From: DATBHM01 sp963772375
GTDB taxonomy: Bacteria > Actinomycetota > UBA4738 > JACQTL01
Length of the DNA stretch: 64,000 nucleotides
Assembly (NCBI GenBank): GCA_963772375.1
Contig: CAVYXG010000004.1
Span: 124,001 to 188,000 of the forward strand
Reading direction: 5' to 3'
Shown here: positions 1-7,753 of the stretch, in pieces
How positions within the stretch are numbered: the stretch's first letter is position 1
Layout: the number at the start of each line of letters is the position of its first letter
Position numbers and translations under genes: made by a program
The notes under the pieces: model-generated
What the model was told of the DNA's origin: nothing
Seen by the model: only the letters and a program-made list of their open reading frames with translations
Databases searched by the model: none

Positions 1-58
1 GCGTGGTCCGGTCCGCGAACGACTTGAACCCACGGATCGTGAGCGAGCGGAGGAACAT
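1..58 (-). CDS. smc: Chromosome segregation protein SMC, N-terminal fragment (cut by window edge)
   Basis: Reading the minus strand from the ATG at 58 gives 19 residues beginning MFLRSLTIRGFKSFAD. This matches the highly conserved SMC N-terminus, which leads into the ATPase head. The rest of the gene lies left of the window. SMC proteins form the condensin that compacts and segregates the chromosome with ScpA/ScpB. Location next to acyP and downstream of fpg/rnc on the same strand is the standard actinobacterial arrangement. Only the start is visible, so integrity of the gene cannot be judged. Confidence 0.85.
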   Translation of the reverse strand, partial: MFLRSLTIRGFKSFADRTT

Positions 59-69
59 GTCGGGGGAGA

Positions 70-945
70 CTAACAAGGATGTGATTCGCGGTCGAGCCTC
101 CGGCCCGGGGAGATCTCCTCGACGACCGCGCCCTCCCCGTGGACGCAGTGGTTCACGGTCCCGACCCCCCGGACCTCGCCGGGGTTGTCCTGGTCCACGC
201 GCTCCACGCCGACCTGCCACTGGATCCGCCTGCCCGGGGAGGTCAGCCAGTCCCACACCACCGGCGGGGTCGCCGGCATGAGGCCGTCGACCTCGAGCGG
301 CGCCTCGCCGGGGGCGACGCGCACGGATGTCCGCTCCTGCTCCTCGTCCCACCGCCGCTCGAGGTCCAGCAGGTGGCCGTGGACCCGCCCGACGTCGTCG
401 TAGTCCTCGTCGTGGACGGTCATCCCGGCCCGCTCCGGGTCGATGGCGAACCGGTCCATGCAGCCGCTCGTGAACAACGCGTAGCCCTTGAGGCCGGTCC
501 GCTCGGTGATGGTGTTCTTCAGCAGCCGGTGGGCCAGCACGACGTCGGGGCCGACCAGCTCGCGGTTCCCGGCGATCTCGTGGACCACGTACTGCCCGTG
601 GTGGACGAGGAACTTCAGCGTGAGGTCCGGGATCCTGCTGCACGCCCGGCACGAGCACGACGTGGCGAACCGGATGTCACGGACCCGGTTCAGGAACGCG
701 AACGAACACGCCTCGACCAGGGTGACCAGCATGCTGGCATCGGCGCCGCCCCCGGCGTCCTCCAGATGGCAGAACACGGCGTCGCCCTCGAGCTTGGCGA
801 GCTTCATCGGCGGGGCCAGGCTGTGGACGACCACCGACAGCAGGTCGGCCAGGATGTCGTGCGAGTGGTCGAGCTCGACGCCGGTCAGGTACTTCGTGTA
901 CCCCCCGATGTCGGCCAGCACCAAGCTGCCGTGTTCCACGCCCAT
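70..945 (-). CDS. DUF2652 cyclase-like protein with shortened SRPBCC tail
   Basis: 291 residues. The N-terminal half is a DUF2652 domain, related to class III nucleotide cyclases: it starts with VLADIGGYTKYL and has a second metal-site-like EGDAVFCH motif near residue 55. Residues from about 215 (VDGLMPATPPVVWDWLTSPGRRIQW) look like the start of an SRPBCC ligand-binding domain. Only about 75 residues of it are present where such a domain usually needs 130-150, and the reading frame ends 11 bases before the smc start. Family members are uncharacterised, so no reaction is proposed. The start ATG at 945 lies just downstream of acyP, suggesting cotranscription. Confidence 0.8.
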   Translation of the reverse strand: MGVEHGSLVLADIGGYTKYLTGVELDHSHDILADLLSVVVHSLAPPMKLAKLEGDAVFCHLEDAGGGADASMLVTLVEACSFAFLNRVRDIRFATSCSCRACSRIPDLTLKFLVHHGQYVVHEIAGNRELVGPDVVLAHRLLKNTITERTGLKGYALFTSGCMDRFAIDPERAGMTVHDEDYDDVGRVHGHLLDLERRWDEEQERTSVRVAPGEAPLEVDGLMPATPPVVWDWLTSPGRRIQWQVGVERVDQDNPGEVRGVGTVNHCVHGEGAVVEEISPGRRLDRESHPC

Positions 946-974
946 CGCAGCGCGGAATCCTACGCGGCCTCAGC

Positions 975-1244
975 TCAGTGCTCGATCGTGAACCCGGTCC
1001 CGCCTTTCGGCTGCTCCTCCGCGACCTCGACGGCCTCGACGTCCGCCCAGTCGGTGCCGCGCCGGCACCAAAGGACCATCGCGTCGACGTCGGCCTCGGG
1101 TCCCTCGAAGGCCGCCTCGACGCCGCCCTCGGGGGAGTTGCGGACGAATCCGGCCACACCGAGCCTCCGCGCCTCCTCCGCACACCCCTTGCGGAAGAAC
1201 ACGCCCTGGACCTCCCCGGAAACGACAACCCGAACCCGCTTCAT
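975..1244 (-). CDS. acyP: Acylphosphatase
   Basis: 89 residues, typical for the family. The N-terminus has VVVSGEVQGVFFRKGCAEEARRLG, the conserved phosphate-binding loop with its catalytic Arg (GVFFR), followed by GFVRNSPEG, which contains the conserved Asn. The enzyme hydrolyses acyl phosphates such as 1,3-bisphosphoglycerate or carbamoyl phosphate in the cytoplasm. acyP directly before smc is conserved in Mycobacterium and Streptomyces; here DUF2652 sits between them. Confidence 0.93.
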   Translation of the reverse strand: MKRVRVVVSGEVQGVFFRKGCAEEARRLGVAGFVRNSPEGGVEAAFEGPEADVDAMVLWCRRGTDWADVEAVEVAEEQPKGGTGFTIEH

Positions 1245-1293
1245 CGCCTCGAATGCTACTGTGAGCCGTCCTGGCGGATATCCGGCCGAATCG

Positions 1294-2139
1294 TCACGCC
1301 TGTTCGATCTCGAGCGCCAGGTCGAGGGCCGGCGCCGAGTGCGTGATGCGCCCCACGGAGATCAGCAGGCGCCCGAGCGGAGCGATCTCGCGGACCCGTT
1401 CGACGGTCATGCCACCGGAGATCTCGAGCGGAATCCGCTCCCCCACCAGGTCGACGGCCTTGCGGACGGTCTCGACGTCCGCGTTGTCGAGCAGGATCGC
1501 GTCCGCGCCCGCGTCGAGCGCCTCGGAGAGCTGCTCGAGGGTCTCGACCTCGACCTCGACGCGCAGGGTGTGGGGGGCGTTCCCGCGTGCGGCGGTGACC
1601 GCCTGACGAACACCACCCGCCAGCGCCACGTGGTTGTCCTTGAGCAGCACCCCGTCGTGCAGCCCGGCCCGGTGCAGCCGTCCGCCGCCGCACTCGACCG
1701 CGTACCGCTCCAGCGACCGCAGGCCCGGCAGCGTCTTGCGGGTGCACAGGATCACCGAATCCGTGCCCTCGCAGACGTCGGCGAACGTCCGCGTCAGCGT
1801 GGCGATCCCCGACAGGTGAGTGAGGAAGTTCAGCGCGGTGCGTTCGGCCGCCATGATCGAACGGGCCGAACCCTCGAGCGACGCTACCGGATCGCCCGCC
1901 CCGACGGGGTCGCCGTCCCGCAGCTGGGCCTCGAACGCGATCGACGGGTCGACCGCGGCGACCACCCGCTCCGCGACGGACACGCCGGCGAGCACCCCGA
2001 GCGCCCGCCCCTCGATGCGGGCCGTCGTCGCGAGGTCGGCAGGCAGGGATGCGCGCGACGTCACGTCGCCCTCCGTGCCCAGGTCCTCCCGGAGCGCGCG
2101 GGCGATCATCTCGTCGGTGTCGAGCGGCAGGTCTGGCAC
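1294..2139 (-). CDS. nadC: Nicotinate-nucleotide diphosphorylase (carboxylating), quinolinate phosphoribosyltransferase
   Basis: Converts quinolinate and PRPP to nicotinate mononucleotide in de novo NAD synthesis. Visible family motifs are ALREDLGTEGDVTS near the N-terminus, TALNFLTHLSGIAT, the RKTLPGLRSLERYAV region, KDNHVALAGG, and EVEVETLEQL with LLDN. The open frame extends to 2211, but an upstream start would run into the nadA leader. I chose GTG at 2139, which gives 281 residues and the usual family N-terminus; ATG at 2109 is the alternative. nadC and nadA are divergent. No nadB (aspartate oxidase) is present beside them, so iminoaspartate must come from an enzyme encoded elsewhere. Confidence 0.93.
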   Translation of the reverse strand: MPDLPLDTDEMIARALREDLGTEGDVTSRASLPADLATTARIEGRALGVLAGVSVAERVVAAVDPSIAFEAQLRDGDPVGAGDPVASLEGSARSIMAAERTALNFLTHLSGIATLTRTFADVCEGTDSVILCTRKTLPGLRSLERYAVECGGGRLHRAGLHDGVLLKDNHVALAGGVRQAVTAARGNAPHTLRVEVEVETLEQLSEALDAGADAILLDNADVETVRKAVDLVGERIPLEISGGMTVERVREIAPLGRLLISVGRITHSAPALDLALEIEQA

Positions 2140-2181
2140 GGCGCCGACCAGTCTACGGACGAAGGAACCCGATCCCGCCGG

Positions 2182-2187
2182 TAGAAT
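2182..2187 (+). promoter_or_regulatory. Candidate -10 element of nadA
   Basis: TAGAAT, preceded by GG, lies 26 bases before the nadA ATG, followed by a clear Shine-Dalgarno (GGGGAGG, from about 2199). No convincing -35 is seen. The same GGTAGAAT string occurs before pckA and, on the minus strand, before plsC. Confidence 0.45.
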
Positions 2188-2213
2188 TTCTTGGAACGGG
2201 GAGGAAGCCACCG

Positions 2214-3203
2214 ATGACGCTCACCAGCGCCGCGCCCGCACGACTGGCGCCGGAACCCATCGAGTACGAACCCTGGGCCGAGGAGGTCCGCCGGCTCGCG
2301 CGCGAGCGCGACGCGGTGATCCTCGCGCACAACTACCAGGTGCCGTGGATCCAGGACGTCGCGCACTTCGTCGGCGACTCCCTCGAGCTCTCCCGGAAGG
2401 CTGCCGAGACCGACGCGCGCGAGATCGTGTTCTGCGGCGTCCACTTCATGGCCGAGACGGCCGCCATCCTGTCCCCCGACAAGCGCGTGCTGATCCCCGA
2501 CGTCGAGGCGGGCTGCTCGCTGTCGGCGACGATCACCGCAGAGCAGCTCCGAGAATGGAAGGCCGAACACCCCGGCGCGGTCGTCGTCACGTACGTCAAC
2601 ACGACGGCCGAGGTGAAGGCCGAGTCCGACATCTGCTGCACGTCGCAGAACGCCGCGGCCGTGGTCGCCTCGATCCCCGAGGACCGGGAGATCCTGTTCC
2701 TCCCGGACATGTTCCTCGGCGCCCACGTCGAACGCGCGACCGGCCGCAAGATGCAGATCTGGATGGGCGAGTGCCACGTGCACGCGGGCATCGGCTCCCA
2801 GGAGCTGCAGACCCTCGTCACGACGAACCCCGACGCCCAGTTGCTCATCCATCCCGAATGCGGGTGCGCGTCCGCCGCGCTGTACCTGGCCGGCGAGGGC
2901 GTCCTGCCGGCCGACCGAACACACATCATGTCGACGGGCGGCATGGTTCGGGACGCCGCGTCGGCCGACGGTGGGAAGTTCATCGTGGCGACGGAGACGG
3001 GGATCCTGCACAAGCTCCGCAAGCTCAACCCCACGGGCGAGTACCTGGCGGCGAACGAGGCGGCGGTGTGCCGGTTCATGAAGACGATCACGCCGGCCAA
3101 GCTCCTCCGCACGGTCCGCGAGGGCGTGTTCGAGGTCCGCGTCGCGCCGGCCATCGCCGGCCGCGCCCGCCGTGCGATCGAGCGCATGATCGCGATCGGC
3201 TGA
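2214..3203 (+). CDS. nadA: Quinolinate synthase A
   Basis: 329 residues from the ATG at 2214, chosen because GGGGAGGAAG sits just upstream. NadA condenses iminoaspartate with dihydroxyacetone phosphate to quinolinate using a [4Fe-4S] cluster. The expected three cluster cysteines can be placed at C101 (DVEAGCSLS), C187 (GECHVHAG) and C286 (VCRFMKTIT). The family motifs ILAHNYQ (residues 36-42), YVNTTAEVKA and HPECGC are also intact. Divergent from nadC; the third partner nadB is missing here. Confidence 0.97.
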   Translation: MTLTSAAPARLAPEPIEYEPWAEEVRRLARERDAVILAHNYQVPWIQDVAHFVGDSLELSRKAAETDAREIVFCGVHFMAETAAILSPDKRVLIPDVEAGCSLSATITAEQLREWKAEHPGAVVVTYVNTTAEVKAESDICCTSQNAAAVVASIPEDREILFLPDMFLGAHVERATGRKMQIWMGECHVHAGIGSQELQTLVTTNPDAQLLIHPECGCASAALYLAGEGVLPADRTHIMSTGGMVRDAASADGGKFIVATETGILHKLRKLNPTGEYLAANEAAVCRFMKTITPAKLLRTVREGVFEVRVAPAIAGRARRAIERMIAIG

Positions 3204-3260
3204 TTCCCTAACGACACCCGCACCGCAAGGACCGGTCGCTGCGCCGGCGGGTCGCGCAGG

Positions 3261-3953
3261 CTAGATCCGTTTGATGGTCGCCAGCCAGGCCGGGGCGCCG
3301 TCGTCGTGGAATCTCGTCTGGGTCCGGTCCGGTTCGACGGCGGCCACGTGCCATCCACTGCCCGGACCGAACGCCGCGCGCAGCTCATCCCGGCTGACCG
3401 GGTGGGGACCGGTGTCGGGACCCACGTCGCTGAAGCACAACACATACAGGGTTCCATCGTGCTCGGTCACCGACGCCAGGCTCGCGACGTATCCCGGCCG
3501 CTCGTCGCCGTCGAAGCTGTGGAACAGTCCGGAGTCCAGCACCGTCTCGAACCTGCGCCCCAGACGCTCGAGGTGGAACGCGTCCGCCGCGACGAACTCC
3601 ACCTCGATCCCTCGGTCCTCGGCCTTCTCCCGGGCGATCGCCAGAGCCGTCTCGGCCACGTCGACGCCCAACACCCGCAATCCCAGCGCGGCGATGTGAA
3701 GGGCGTTCTCGCCGGTCCCGCAGCCCGCGTCGAGCACCGCTCCGGCGAATCCGCCTGCGGACGCCACACGCACGATCGCCGGCTGCGGCCGGCCGATATC
3801 CCAAGGCGGAGGGCCGTCGTGGTACGACGCGTCCCAGGGCCGCCCCGCCAGCCGTTCGTGACTGGTCGGGTGCCGACCACGCAACGGATCGTCCGCGCGG
3901 GTTCCTGATCGCTCAGACAACGTCGTCCCCCTTGGTGCAACTGATTCTGCCAC
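3261..3953 (-). CDS. Class I SAM-dependent methyltransferase
   Basis: 230 residues. Motif I of the Rossmann fold is plain (VLDAGCGTGENALHIA, about residues 73-88), followed by the acidic ribose-binding segment LGVDVAETAL and the post-I motif EFVAADAF. The N-terminal WDASYHDGPPPWDIGRPQP resembles the thiopurine/tellurite methyltransferase-like subgroup that methylates small thiols or metalloids. The substrate cannot be told. It is convergent with nadA and isolated; a 350-base region with an IS110 remnant follows on the other side. Confidence 0.85.
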   Translation of the reverse strand: MAESVAPRGTTLSERSGTRADDPLRGRHPTSHERLAGRPWDASYHDGPPPWDIGRPQPAIVRVASAGGFAGAVLDAGCGTGENALHIAALGLRVLGVDVAETALAIAREKAEDRGIEVEFVAADAFHLERLGRRFETVLDSGLFHSFDGDERPGYVASLASVTEHDGTLYVLCFSDVGPDTGPHPVSRDELRAAFGPGSGWHVAAVEPDRTQTRFHDDGAPAWLATIKRI

Positions 3954-4061
3954 CTCGTCGTTGCGCGCCGATCCACCCGTCGGAACGATTGAGTCTCGAT
4001 CGGGAACGGCTCCGCCGGCGACCGAGCACCGCGACGACGGGGACTACACTCCGCTCAGTGT

Positions 4062-4222
4062 CAGGCTCCAGGTCGTGGGGTCTCGGGGTGAACCCGAGAT
4101 AGCCTCCGGCCGGCGGTGGGGTGACTCCTACACTCGGTGTCTCCCTTGGGGATGACCGACATCGGTTTCGTCCCCCACCGCCAGGCCGAGGGCCTACCGG
4201 TGCGTGACCTGATAGGAGCCTG
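4062..4222 (+). ncRNA. Candidate IS110 bridge-RNA-like structured RNA
   Basis: This gene-free stretch upstream of the truncated IS110 recombinase folds into a multi-branched structure by eye. A closing stem pairs CAGGCTCC+AGGTC (4062-4074) with GACCT+GGAGCCTG (4206-4210, 4215-4222) around a 4-base bulge. Inside are a perfect 7-bp hairpin (4081-4087/4093-4099), a 10-bp stem (4112-4121/4173-4182) holding two small hairpins and large loops, and a 5-bp hairpin (4183-4187/4191-4195). In IS110 elements a bridge RNA is encoded in the non-coding end upstream of the recombinase, so position and shape fit. Transcription and function are inference; the element itself is defective. Confidence 0.5.
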
Positions 4223-4302
4223 GCGGGGTTCGTGCCCCCACTGAGGCGTGTCCGCCGGCGGGTCCCACCGTCGGAGGTTCAGCGCCGAAAGGGGGACCAG
4301 GA

Positions 4303-4602
4303 GTGATCGTAGTGGGGATCGATCCGCACAAGAACACCCACACCGCGGTGGCGGTGGACGGGGTCACCGGTCAAGAGCTGGACACGATCACCGTCAAGGC
4401 CCGACGCAAGGTCCACGAGCAGCTCCTGCGGTGGGCTCGGGAGATTGACTCGGACGTCCTGTTCGCCGTGGAGGACGTCCGACACGTCTCCGGGGGCCTC
4501 CAGCGGTTCCTGCTCGAGCGGGGGGCGATGCATCCGTCGCGTCTCGCGCGCGCCGGGGTGGGCGCGTCCCGCCGGCCGGCGATCGTTCCGGCCCGATCAT
4601 GA
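4303..4602 (+). pseudogene. IS110-family recombinase, N-terminal remnant
   Basis: The GTG at 4303 (after ACCAGGAG) opens a frame whose first ~73 residues are unmistakably an IS110 RuvC-like N-terminus: VVGIDPHKNTHTAVAVDG carries the first catalytic Asp, and FAVEDVRHVSGGLQRFLLERG the Glu. After LLERG (about 4522) similarity stops; the remaining ~27 residues are unrelated. The other catalytic acids and the C-terminal Tnp domain with its serine are absent, so it cannot recombine DNA. The frame ends four bases into pncA. The element was probably truncated by a deletion that joined it to pncA. Confidence 0.85.
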
Positions 4603-5189
4603 CCGGCTACGACCCAGCGACCGTCCTGCTGGTCGTCGACGTGCAGAACGACTTCGCCGATCCGAAGGGTTCCCTGTACGTCGTGGGCGGCGAGGCCGTG
4701 CCGGCGGCCGCCAACGCCGAGGTCGACCGGGCCCGGGAGGCCGGCGCTCTCATCGTCTACTCACAGGACTGGCACCCGGCCGAGACGCCGCACTTCGCCG
4801 CGCAGGGCGGCGTGTGGCCGGTGCACTGCGTCGGCGGGACGTGGGGGGCGGAGTTCCATCCCGACCTCGACGTGGAGAACGACGCGGTCGTCCTGCGCAA
4901 GGGAACCGGGGGCGAGGACGGCTACAGCGTGTTCACGGTCCGGGACCCCGAGACCGGCGAGGAGGCGTCCACCGCGCTCGAACGCACCCTGCGCGAGCAC
5001 GGCATCGAGCGGTTGGTCGTCGCGGGCCTGGCCACCGACTACTGCGTGAAGGACACGGTGCTCGACGCGCGCCACAAGGGCTTCCCCGTGACCGTGCTCA
5101 CCAACGCGATCCGGGCCGTGAACCTGCAACCGGACGACGGGGCCCGCGCCGAGCAGCAGATGCGCGAGGCGGGCGCGGAACTCGTCTGA
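4599..5189 (+). CDS. pncA: Nicotinamidase (isochorismatase family)
   Basis: 196 residues. Hydrolyses nicotinamide to nicotinate for NAD salvage. The catalytic triad can be placed: Asp in VDVQNDF (about residue 14), a Lys in VLRKGTGGEDGYS, and Cys in GLATDYCVKDTVLDA. Metal-binding histidines are in QDWHP and PVHC. The ATG at 4599 overlaps the end of the IS110 remnant, which has replaced whatever normally lay upstream, so its promoter may be IS-derived. With nadC and nadA it forms an NAD block inside the fpg-acyP-smc cluster. Confidence 0.93.
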   Translation: MTGYDPATVLLVVDVQNDFADPKGSLYVVGGEAVPAAANAEVDRAREAGALIVYSQDWHPAETPHFAAQGGVWPVHCVGGTWGAEFHPDLDVENDAVVLRKGTGGEDGYSVFTVRDPETGEEASTALERTLREHGIERLVVAGLATDYCVKDTVLDARHKGFPVTVLTNAIRAVNLQPDDGARAEQQMREAGAELV

Positions 5190-5280
5190 GCTGGACACCT
5201 CCCCGTTGCCGGCGGCGCCGCGTCGGGACCGGGCATGACGCCGCGCCGGGGCGTTCGCCGACACCCGGATCGATGCGGGG

Positions 5281-6141
5281 TCAGGACTGGCACTGCGGGC
5301 AGTAGTACGAACGCCGCCCTGAGAGCGTCACGCTCTCGATGGGCGTCCTGCACCGGCGGCACGGGAGCCCCTTGCGCCCGTACACCTTCAGCTCGTTCTG
5401 ATACTCGCCCGGCTTGCCGAACAGGTCGACGTACGCCTCGTCCGGCAGCGTCGTTCCCCGGTACCGGATGGCGTCCTGCACGATCTCCTGGATCGCCCGG
5501 TACAGCCGCCGGACCTCACCGGACGACAGCGTGTTCGACATCCGGTCGTACCGGAGGCCCGCGGCGAACAGGACCTCGTCGGAGTAGATGTTCCCGAGGC
5601 CGCTGATGACCTTCTGGTCCATCAGCAGGGGCTTCATCTGCGCGGCCCGCTGGAACAGGAACTCGCCGAACGCCCCCCACGTGAACGTGTCCTCCAGCGG
5701 GTCGATCGCGATGTGCGCCAGCTCCCTGACCTTGCCGAGGTCGTCGGCCGTCGTGACGAACATCTCCCCGAACGTCCGGGGGTCGACGTAGCGCAGGTCG
5801 CCGCCCTGCTGGAACGTGATCACGACGTGGGTGTGCGGCGGCGCGGGCTGCCGCTTGGTGGCCCGCATGAACTGGCCGCTCATCCCGAAGTGGACGACGA
5901 GCACGTCGCCGTCCTCGAGGTTCATCAGGATGTACTTGCCCTTGCGTTCGACCTTGGTGATCTTGTGGCCCGCGAGGTGCGACGCGAACTCCTTCCGCAC
6001 GCTCTTCACCGCGGCCTTGTTGTGCCGCCGGATGATGCGGAGGGCGTTGGGGCCCTGGCGGACGTCGACCTCCTTGATCCGCTTGCCGACGACGTCCTTC
6101 TCGAGGTCACGTCGCATGACCTCGACCTCGGGGAGCTCCAC
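5281..6141 (-). CDS. fpg: Formamidopyrimidine-DNA glycosylase
   Basis: 286 residues from GTG at 6141, selected because the mature protein must begin (M)ELPEVEV, with Pro as the catalytic nucleophile, and because AGGAGAGGAGG lies just upstream. Fpg excises 8-oxoguanine and cleaves the abasic site. The helix-two-turn-helix region (LMDQKVISGLGNIYSDEVLF) and the C-terminal zinc finger (CRRCRTPIE...YYCPQCQ) are intact. It follows rnc with a 2-base gap, the usual actinobacterial rnc-fpg pair. The frame extends further upstream, but that part is rnc sequence in another frame. Confidence 0.97.
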   Translation of the reverse strand: MELPEVEVMRRDLEKDVVGKRIKEVDVRQGPNALRIIRRHNKAAVKSVRKEFASHLAGHKITKVERKGKYILMNLEDGDVLVVHFGMSGQFMRATKRQPAPPHTHVVITFQQGGDLRYVDPRTFGEMFVTTADDLGKVRELAHIAIDPLEDTFTWGAFGEFLFQRAAQMKPLLMDQKVISGLGNIYSDEVLFAAGLRYDRMSNTLSSGEVRRLYRAIQEIVQDAIRYRGTTLPDEAYVDLFGKPGEYQNELKVYGRKGLPCRRCRTPIESVTLSGRRSYYCPQCQS

Positions 6142-6143
6142 CC

Positions 6144-7004
6144 TCAGCCTCCTCTCCTCGCGGACGTCTCGGGACGATCGCCGGCCTGGATCCGGACGTA
6201 GGCCTCGCGGGCCGCCTGCTGCTCGGCCTCCTTCTTGGAGCGGCCGGTCCCCCGCCCCCACGGCTGCCCCGCCAGGTACACCGTCGCCGTGAACTCCTTC
6301 TGGTGGTCCGGGCCCCGGGCCGCCACGCGGTAGTCGGGGACGCTCCCGACCTCCTGTGCGGACAGCTCCTGCAGCACGGTCTTGTAGTCGCGCTCGCCCT
6401 CGCCTCGCGCGTACGCCTCCATCCGCGGGCGGAACAGCCGGACGATCAGCTCGGTGGCCACCTCCAGACCGCGGTCGAGGTACACGGCCCCGAGCACCGC
6501 CTCCATGGCGTCGGCCAGGATGCTGGCCTTGGCCCGGCCGCCCGACAGCTCCTCGCCCCGGCCGAGCAGCACCAGGTCGCCCAGACCCCGTTCGGCCGCA
6601 ACGTCGGCGAGCGAGGTCATGTTCACCGTGGCGGCGCGGAGCTTGGCCAGCTCGCCCTCCGGGAGGTCGGGGAACTCCCGGAACGCAAGGTCGGTGACGA
6701 CCACGCCCAACACGGCGTCGCCCAGGAACTCCATGCGTTCGTTGGTCACGGTCAGGCCGCGTTCGAACGCGTAGGAACGGTGGGTCAGCGAGGTGATCGC
6801 CAGGCCGGTGTCGACGAACTCCACCTCGATCGCCTCGCCGAGCCGTTCGGCCAGGGCCCGCCCGGCGTCGTCCGCTCCGGCCGAATCGGCCCCGTCGTCG
6901 TCCGCGACGGACGACGACCCGGCCTCCCGGTCGGCGGCCGGTGCGGCGTCGCCGTTCTCCCCGGCCGGCACCGAGGGAACGAAGGGGCCCTGGGGCTGGG
7001 GCAC
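6144..7004 (-). CDS. rnc: Ribonuclease III
   Basis: 286 residues from GTG at 7004. Cleaves double-stranded RNA in rRNA and mRNA maturation. The signature NERMEFLGDAVLG with its catalytic acids is present. A second acidic site (DAMEAVLGAVYLD) and a C-terminal double-stranded RNA-binding domain (DYKTVLQELSAQ onwards) follow. The N-terminal ~55 residues are a low-complexity acidic, Ala-rich extension that is longer than usual. The start is 8 bases after the rpmF stop, with TAGGAG as ribosome binding site. Confidence 0.95.
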   Translation of the reverse strand: MPQPQGPFVPSVPAGENGDAAPAADREAGSSSVADDDGADSAGADDAGRALAERLGEAIEVEFVDTGLAITSLTHRSYAFERGLTVTNERMEFLGDAVLGVVVTDLAFREFPDLPEGELAKLRAATVNMTSLADVAAERGLGDLVLLGRGEELSGGRAKASILADAMEAVLGAVYLDRGLEVATELIVRLFRPRMEAYARGEGERDYKTVLQELSAQEVGSVPDYRVAARGPDHQKEFTATVYLAGQPWGRGTGRSKKEAEQQAAREAYVRIQAGDRPETSARRGG

Positions 7005-7012
7005 GCGGGCTC

Positions 7013-7189
7013 CTACTCGACCTCGATGGCCTGCCGGCCGGCGTAGTAGCCGCAGTTCCCGCACACCCGGTGGGGCAGCTTGGGCTGGTGGCACTGCGGG
7101 CACTCCGCGTAGGTCGACGGGTGCGTCTTCCACTGCGACTTGCGCGAATCCGTCTTGTTCTTCGGCGTCTTCTTCTTGGGCGTGGCCAC
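7013..7189 (-). CDS. rpmF: 50S ribosomal protein bL32, zinc-binding form
   Basis: A 58-residue gene starting with GTG at 7189 after GGAAGG. The product begins VATPKKKTPKNKTDSRKSQW, the bL32 N-terminus, and has a four-cysteine zinc ribbon (CPQC and CGNC). Keeping all four cysteines marks this as the zinc-dependent (C+) paralogue type. It lies between DUF177 and rnc, the common bacterial arrangement DUF177-rpmF. Confidence 0.96.
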   Translation of the reverse strand: MATPKKKTPKNKTDSRKSQWKTHPSTYAECPQCHQPKLPHRVCGNCGYYAGRQAIEVE

Positions 7190-7228
7190 GGTCGTTCCTT
7201 CCTTCGGTCGTCGTCGGTGTCGGTGGGG

Positions 7229-7753
7229 CTACGCGCCGCCCCCCTCGGGGGCGTCGGCGAACAGGGCGTCGAGGGCGGCCCAGCGGACGTCGACGGGTTC
7301 GTCGACGCAGGAGCACTCCCCCAGGTTCCGGTTGCCGCCGCACCGCTCGCACAGCCCCCGGCAGCCCGGAGCGTGGAGCGGCGAGAACGGCAGGGCGGGC
7401 AGCACGTTGTCGCGGAGGAGCGGCTCGAGGTCGATGACGCCCTCCGCCGAGACCCGGTAGTCGTCGGGCCCGGCCTCGCGGCCGGGCGCCACGAACAGCT
7501 CCTGCACGTCGACCTCGAACGAGCCCTCGAACTCGGTCAGGCAGCGGGCGCATGTGAGCGTGAGCGGGCCGCGGAGCGGCCCGCTCACGAGCACGCCCTC
7601 CACGACCGACTCCAGCAGGAGGTCGCCGCGGACCGCGGCGCCCTCCGGCATCCCGGCGAGCTCCAGGCGCACGCCGTCGACCGGCCGTTGCAGCACGAAC
7701 GGCCGGGACGCGCCCGGGTGGGCGAGCAGCTCGCGCACGTCGAGCTCGATCAC
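7229..7753 (-). CDS. DUF177 (YceD-like) protein
   Basis: 174 residues from GTG at 7753, whose GTGA overlaps the stop of the upstream coiled-coil gene by four bases. It carries the family core LTCARCLTEFEGSFEVDVQELF and a C-terminal four-Cys cluster (CRGLCERCGGNRNLGECSC). DUF177 proteins are linked to 23S rRNA accumulation and are almost always encoded before rpmF, as here. Confidence 0.93.
   Translation of the reverse strand: MIELDVRELLAHPGASRPFVLQRPVDGVRLELAGMPEGAAVRGDLLLESVVEGVLVSGPLRGPLTLTCARCLTEFEGSFEVDVQELFVAPGREAGPDDYRVSAEGVIDLEPLLRDNVLPALPFSPLHAPGCRGLCERCGGNRNLGECSCVDEPVDVRWAALDALFADAPEGGGA

Noticed and set aside
4527..4602. Continuation of the IS110 recombinase in another frame
   Set aside because: All three forward frames after 4522 were read and none resumes IS110 motifs, so this is truncation and not a frameshift.
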